A stretch of 26,351 nucleotides of DNA. Origin: CAZSRX01 sp964609675 [NCBI: uncultured Bacteroidota bacterium] (GTDB lineage: Bacteria; CLD3; SB21). How positions within the stretch are numbered: the first letter of the stretch is position 1; each line of letters opens with the position of its first letter. The position numbers and the translations under genes are program-made. Location: assembly GCA_964609675.1 (NCBI GenBank), contig CAZSRX010000011.1, positions 1 to 26,351 of the forward strand, in the 5' to 3' direction. The notes beneath the pieces are model-generated. The model ran no database searches. It saw only the letters and a program-made list of their open reading frames with translations, and was not told the origin of the DNA. Positions 23,601-26,351 of the stretch are shown one piece after another.

Positions 23601-23852
23601 CGCGCGGACTTCATTCGAAACCAGCCCGCCGTTCATGTCGATGAACGTAAAATTTGTCCCGTCAAACTTCATGACGCCGGCTTCTTGTGTGCCAAAATAG
23701 GTAAAGTTATCTAGGAAAGCGATTGAGGTAATCGTTACATTCCGGTCGTTTTTTGTCTTGGGTTCCCATTTTTCCCATTGCGCAGATACCTCCGACAACT
23801 GAAAAAATAAAAAGCCATAAAGAATTAATGTGCTGAACGTGATAGGTTTCAT
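20628..23852 (-). CDS. Large exported propeller-TPR-propeller-TPR protein (two-component regulator propeller type)
   Basis: A 1074-residue predicted periplasmic or secreted protein. From the chosen ATG at 23852 a signal peptide of about 24 residues ends SEVSA before QWEKW; an in-frame TTG at 23864 is an alternative. The first half has regulator-propeller repeats (G-N-L-W-I-A-T-x-K-G-L, A-L-W-I-G-T-N-K-G-L, V-I-W-L-G-T-D-K-G-L, N-V-W-I-A-T-N-K-G-I) to about residue 325, then TPR-like helices to about 530. The second half repeats the plan: propeller to about 825, then TPRs to the end. Such propellers usually form the sensor half of hybrid histidine kinases, but no membrane or kinase domain follows here. 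It is probably a scaffold or ligand-binding protein. It has a strong promoter, and a frameshift may truncate its C-terminus. Confidence 0.88.
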   Translation of the reverse strand: MKPITFSTLILYGFLFFQLSEVSAQWEKWEPKTKNDRNVTITSIAFLDNFTYFGTQEAGVMKFDGTNFTFIDMNGGLVSNEVRAIEIDDEGNLWIATAKGLDMWNPKKIVHYSKGVQKGAVKFETDDFKALHIDGDGALWIGTNKGLIRRTRDDQWIQWDQKSTNKALPTNEIRAIHSNWDGVIWLGTDKGLISFDGKEWKVYNTDSHALPNNTINDVRVDLEGNVWIATNKGIGKFNGVTCQVFLKGKTIYAVDTDMLSAAWAASKDEGVFQVEGGSERFYNSKTGLISDELRALRIDRNNQIWAGGVLGFNRYFEQANAKKIASVIFDRAKEEHLMGQYATATHYYYLLIKKEIFRDAAEIPEAMYRIAHMFFYVGETDKGLDLLKEFVTRFPKHASVKPAILTLADQYAIKKKVSESQKYYQQFMDNYPDDPLVETVLWKMAVLLEADGDSFGAARLLQKLNNKFPDHLRFDEAKYKIAVMEEKQKGQGSSDPVYADLAKSSADMEILYRLTDYYDQLHRRDIMNDMRGGVEWKTYEIGSGINNVFLDGTNLWIATQANGVVKCDINLGALTPYVDGLPGKDVRQVYMDADRDVWAVINGVSRNALCYMKQSRNQTKWTPMWGAFSNKAISWFIYRPTNKSNIAASDQGLIISGGVNKTYTSKNGLPGDKVKFVLLDSRNVLWLIVDKYLVQIDNEPKAILSTGEVEYNDVRGFYIDAKDTKWLATDKGIVTYDGNWKQYTTEDGLISNNTQCVVGSRGGMILVGTKEGLSFYNNTFWMNYTKEDGLPSNDVRAVLFAEDMSIWIGTDKGVHFRKSTGDGDKKLMVQNVLAQEKVFWEKKQWAKARELYNLLSVYADLSEWIAAKKALTFEKEGQVDNAYSAYMNIRSSNPTSRWVTDVNLYRIARRYEDSSRFDQAMRVYAELAERVRGDARKAFRIEESMYRIGTQYQAKNDFDRAMAIYKQVRKTYPNGLSQEWIANRYLEMMQVLESSKDLNKCIPLYEEFIREYPKHEKAVEIQFALAGSYESVSRLADAQKVYGDIIAAIPQRTPVRFLAERHQAKIKRHLSGGK

Positions 23853-23900
23853 ATTGATTCTCAATACTTAATGGATATTTGTGTATTTTAATTGAAATTT

Positions 23901-23929
23901 ATTATAAGACTTTTATATGGCTTTATCAA
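23901..23929 (-). promoter_or_regulatory. Strong sigma70-type promoter for the propeller-TPR gene
   Basis: On the minus strand TTGATA (23929-23924), a 17-base spacer and a perfect TATAAT (23906-23901). The predicted start near 23894 gives a leader of about 40 bases. Within 80 bp a matching promoter fires in the other direction. Confidence 0.65.
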
Positions 23930-24006
23930 TATAAAATTCGAGAAATTTAAACAAATTGTAATCATCAAAAAAAACATAACAACCATTATATATTACAACA
24001 TAATAC

Positions 24007-24035
24007 TTGCATTATAAAATGTATAGAATTATAAT
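24007..24035 (+). promoter_or_regulatory. Sigma70-type promoter for the sorting-domain protein gene
   Basis: TTGCAT (24007-24012), 17 bases, then a perfect TATAAT (24030-24035). The predicted start near 24042 gives a leader of about 38 bases with a strong AAAGGAG site (24065-24071), 8 bases before the ATG. Confidence 0.65.
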
Positions 24036-24079
24036 GCTTTACCTATTTAATAAAACGGAAATTTAAAGGAGTCTAAGCG

Positions 24080-26113
24080 ATGAAAAGATTATTACTGCTT
24101 GGTTTGATGATTTGTATCACGAATCTGTCCCTTTATTCGCAAGTTCGAAAAGTGGTCCTGCTAGAAGAAGCAACGAATGCAAGCTGCAGCCCTTGCGCAA
24201 CCTACAACCCTGGATTGCAGTCATTCATAGGTTCTCATTTTGGTGGTGTCATTTCGGTCCGTTATCATGCCTGGTGGCCGGGATCCAATGATCCGATGTA
24301 TACGCATAATACGGTAGACAATCAGGCTCGAATAAACTATTATGGAATTAATTCGGTACCCAATTATACTATGGATGGTTTGCTATCCGGTGTGCCCGGT
24401 GATCCAAATTATATGCGATACCAAATGATTAGCAATTTAAAAGATTTATCCCCCGTAAAAATTGATATCCAAACCAATATTGATGCCGATTCTGTTCGGG
24501 CAGTAATCCAATTGATAGGTTTGCAAACGGTATCTGAAACCGGTTTATACCTCAGAACAGCCATAATAGAGCGTGAAATTGTATATGCCACACCTCCGGG
24601 TAGCAACGGTGAAAAAGACTTCAGGGACGTTATGCGTAAGATGATGCCCAATGCGGAAGGAATATCTATTGCTTCTATAAATCCCGGTGACACAGTAATC
24701 TATATCGTCTCTCAACCGATACTGAGTCCCTGGATATGGGACAAGCTTGCCGTCGTTTCATGGTTGCAATCGAATACAACAAAAAACATCATCCAGGCAA
24801 ACATAAGCCTGCCAACTTATATTATTGAAAGCTCCGAAACCGTTGCTGATTTTTTGCAACCGGCTCAATCCTACACGCGTCATTACTGGATTAAGAACGA
24901 CAATGCGGACAGTTTGAGACTGCGTTTAATCCCTAAACCGGTCCAATTGGCAAGCGGTTGGAGTTATACGTTAAATTATAACAGTGCCGTTGTCGATTCA
25001 TTTGATGTTACGATTCAGCCCGGCGATTCCGCGCTCTTTGAACTAAATATCAACACGGGTTCGACCGGCACGTCCAAAATTGACGTTTTTGCCCGGAATT
25101 TGAACGATCCTTTAAACTACGGATATACCGTACATTTCGTCGGGGTTATTAAAGAAGGCAATATCTTATTTGTTGACGATGACGGTAATTACACAAATGA
25201 AAATTATTATTACGCGGCATTTGACAGCATCAATGCAGATTATACCGCCGTATCACAAACCGATCTCCTGGTACTGAATTCCCAGGTTACCACTAGTGAT
25301 TTCGCTATGATATTTTGGAATACCGGATGGGGATTCCCGGCTTTTATAGTAGAAGATATATCCTTCTTGACATCATATTTGGATGCCGGTGGTCGGCTCT
25401 TCATTGCCGGTCAGGATATCGGATGGGATGTTTTTGATCCGGACGGAAGCAGCAATTTTTCGGCCGCTCAGAATTTTTATCATAATTATCTGGGCGCGAA
25501 TTATCTAAACGACGTCTCCGGAGGCACCAGCATTTCCGGAATGCCCGGTGATTTGGTAACAGACGGTATCAGCGCCCCATTAGCAACGCCCTATGGCAGT
25601 GATCAATATCCTGAACAAATATCCAGTTATTCCGGCAGCGGAAGTATAGAAACAATGAAGTATAATAATAACTATATCGGCGCTGTTCGCAAGGATAACG
25701 GCACTTATAAAACGTTCTATATGGGAATAGGTCTGGAACAGGTTGGTAATGCCAGCATGAGAAAATTGTTAATCCAGCGTGTGGTTGACTGGTTTAATAA
25801 TCTCCTTGATGTTCAGGGGTCTGATCATCAGCCTACGGCTTTTAATTTAGGTCAGAATTACCCTAATCCTTTTAACCCGGTTACTTCGATTGACTATGCT
25901 ATTCCTCAAAGTAGTCACGTAAAACTTACAATATTTAACGCCTTGGGACAAAAAGTACGGGATCTTGTAAACGAGACGCTTGCCCCGGGAAATTATAAAA
26001 CCATATGGGACGGAAAAAATCAGAATGGCGCCGTGGTTTCTTCAGGAATCTATATATATAGATTAGAAGTTGGTAATAATGTAGCTCAGCGAAAAATGCT
26101 TCTGATTAAATAA
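24080..26113 (+). CDS. Secreted Omp28/thioredoxin-like protein with T9SS-type C-terminal sorting domain
   Basis: A 677-residue exported protein. A signal peptide (1-20, ending LYS before Q21) precedes an Omp28-related thioredoxin-like domain (about 22-125) with a CSPC pair at C36 and C39. A beta-rich region (about 130-365) follows. Residues 370-570 (from GNILFVDDDG, with AGGRLFIAGQDIGWD) resemble the class I glutamine-amidotransferase-like/ThuA fold seen in secreted FCB proteins. The C-terminal 85 or so residues carry NYPNPFNPVTSIDYAI and a final GIYIYRLEVG, the FlgD-like/T9SS type A sorting domain. Function is unknown; surface export is strongly implied. It has a good promoter, a strong ribosome binding site and a terminator, so it is a single-gene unit. 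Its base composition is more AT-rich than the genes to its left. Confidence 0.88.
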   Translation: MKRLLLLGLMICITNLSLYSQVRKVVLLEEATNASCSPCATYNPGLQSFIGSHFGGVISVRYHAWWPGSNDPMYTHNTVDNQARINYYGINSVPNYTMDGLLSGVPGDPNYMRYQMISNLKDLSPVKIDIQTNIDADSVRAVIQLIGLQTVSETGLYLRTAIIEREIVYATPPGSNGEKDFRDVMRKMMPNAEGISIASINPGDTVIYIVSQPILSPWIWDKLAVVSWLQSNTTKNIIQANISLPTYIIESSETVADFLQPAQSYTRHYWIKNDNADSLRLRLIPKPVQLASGWSYTLNYNSAVVDSFDVTIQPGDSALFELNINTGSTGTSKIDVFARNLNDPLNYGYTVHFVGVIKEGNILFVDDDGNYTNENYYYAAFDSINADYTAVSQTDLLVLNSQVTTSDFAMIFWNTGWGFPAFIVEDISFLTSYLDAGGRLFIAGQDIGWDVFDPDGSSNFSAAQNFYHNYLGANYLNDVSGGTSISGMPGDLVTDGISAPLATPYGSDQYPEQISSYSGSGSIETMKYNNNYIGAVRKDNGTYKTFYMGIGLEQVGNASMRKLLIQRVVDWFNNLLDVQGSDHQPTAFNLGQNYPNPFNPVTSIDYAIPQSSHVKLTIFNALGQKVRDLVNETLAPGNYKTIWDGKNQNGAVVSSGIYIYRLEVGNNVAQRKMLLIK

Positions 26114-26134
26114 CCCTTTCTCATCGGTATATAC

Positions 26135-26169
26135 AAAAGCCCCGTATTTTTTAAAGCGGGGCTTTTTTT
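26135..26169 (+). terminator. Intrinsic terminator of the sorting-domain protein gene
   Basis: AAAAGCCCCG (26135-26144) and CGGGGCTTTT (26157-26166) form a 10-bp stem with a 12-nt loop, with a T-run from 26163 to 26169. It lies 21 bp after the stop codon. Confidence 0.9.
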
Positions 26170-26170
26170 A

Positions 26171-26351
26171 TTTCGACCGACCGCCCCACGTTGTCCTTTC
26201 AACCGACCGTTCCCACCGCTGTCATTTCGACCGACCGCCCCACGTTGTCATTTCGACCGACCGCCCCACATTGTCATTTCGACCGACCGCCCCACGTTGT
26301 CATTTCGACCGACCGCCCCACGTTGTCATTTCGACCGACCGCCCCACGTTG
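26171..26351. repeat. 26-bp tandem repeat array, running off the window
   Basis: Seven units are seen: 26171-26196, 26197-26224 (a divergent 28-bp unit), 26225-26250, 26251-26276, 26277-26302, 26303-26328 and the partial 26329-26351. The unit reads TTTCGACCGACCGCCCCACG followed by TTGTCA. Units 3, 5 and 6 are identical, unit 4 has one change and unit 1 one change at its end, so the array has expanded recently. There are no spacers and 26 is not a multiple of three, so it is neither CRISPR nor coding. It starts one base after the terminator T-run. Confidence 0.93.

Noticed and set aside
26171-26351. CRISPR array
   Set aside because: Units abut directly with no variable spacers, and no cas genes are present.

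Overview
The window reads as ordinary chromosome from a Gram-negative bacterium of the FCB superphylum, probably outside classical Bacteroidota (candidate KSB1, Calditrichota, Ignavibacteriota or similar). Four things point there: a secreted protein with a YPNPFNP-type C-terminal sorting domain, a two-component-regulator-type propeller protein, a long-form IspG of 672 residues, and E. coli-like promoters (TTGATT/TATATT, TTGATA/TATAAT) rather than the Bacteroidota TTTG/TAnnTTTG type. This placement is inference from gene content; no rRNA is present. The window holds 18 protein genes, one tRNA and at least two good intrinsic terminators. I saw no phage, transposase, CRISPR array or biosynthetic cluster.

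Layout. 1-492 holds no convincing gene, only degenerate repeats. 493-5076 is a minus-strand run transcribed nusB, a NrdG-like radical SAM activase, a GAF-PP2C (RsbU-type) phosphatase, a secreted FecR-like/TPR protein and a response regulator with a PATAN-like domain. The last three look like a signalling unit. 5077-5277 is a divergent control region with two matching sigma70-type promoters. On the plus strand follow rsfS, tRNA-Val(CAC) with its own promoter and terminator, and ppk1. 8465-11538 (minus) is a compact HIT-rsgA-tldE/pmbA operon with a GTGA overlap. 11639-20484 (minus) is a long co-directional run: SRAP (yedK/HMCES), wecB, an aldo/keto reductase, a small possible lipoprotein, radA, gpsA, an unknown cysteine-cluster protein and ispG. 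20628-23852 (minus) encodes a large exported protein built as propeller-TPR-propeller-TPR. It is divergent, across two strong promoters, from 24080-26113 (plus), an Omp28/thioredoxin-like protein with a T9SS-type sorting domain. The window ends in a 26-bp tandem repeat array that starts one base after the T-tract of that gene's terminator.

Functions. Housekeeping roles cover transcription antitermination (NusB), ribosome silencing and 30S maturation (RsfS, RsgA), isoprenoid, phospholipid and cell-envelope sugar precursors (IspG, GpsA, WecB), DNA repair (RadA, SRAP) and polyphosphate storage (Ppk1). The less routine parts are the PP2C/FecR/response-regulator trio, the duplicated propeller-TPR protein (with a possible homopolymer frameshift at its 3' end), the unknown 250-residue protein, lysine-rich N-terminal tails on NusB, RsfS and RsgA, and the terminal repeat array. 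I found no clear evidence of a wholly new system; these are the best leads.
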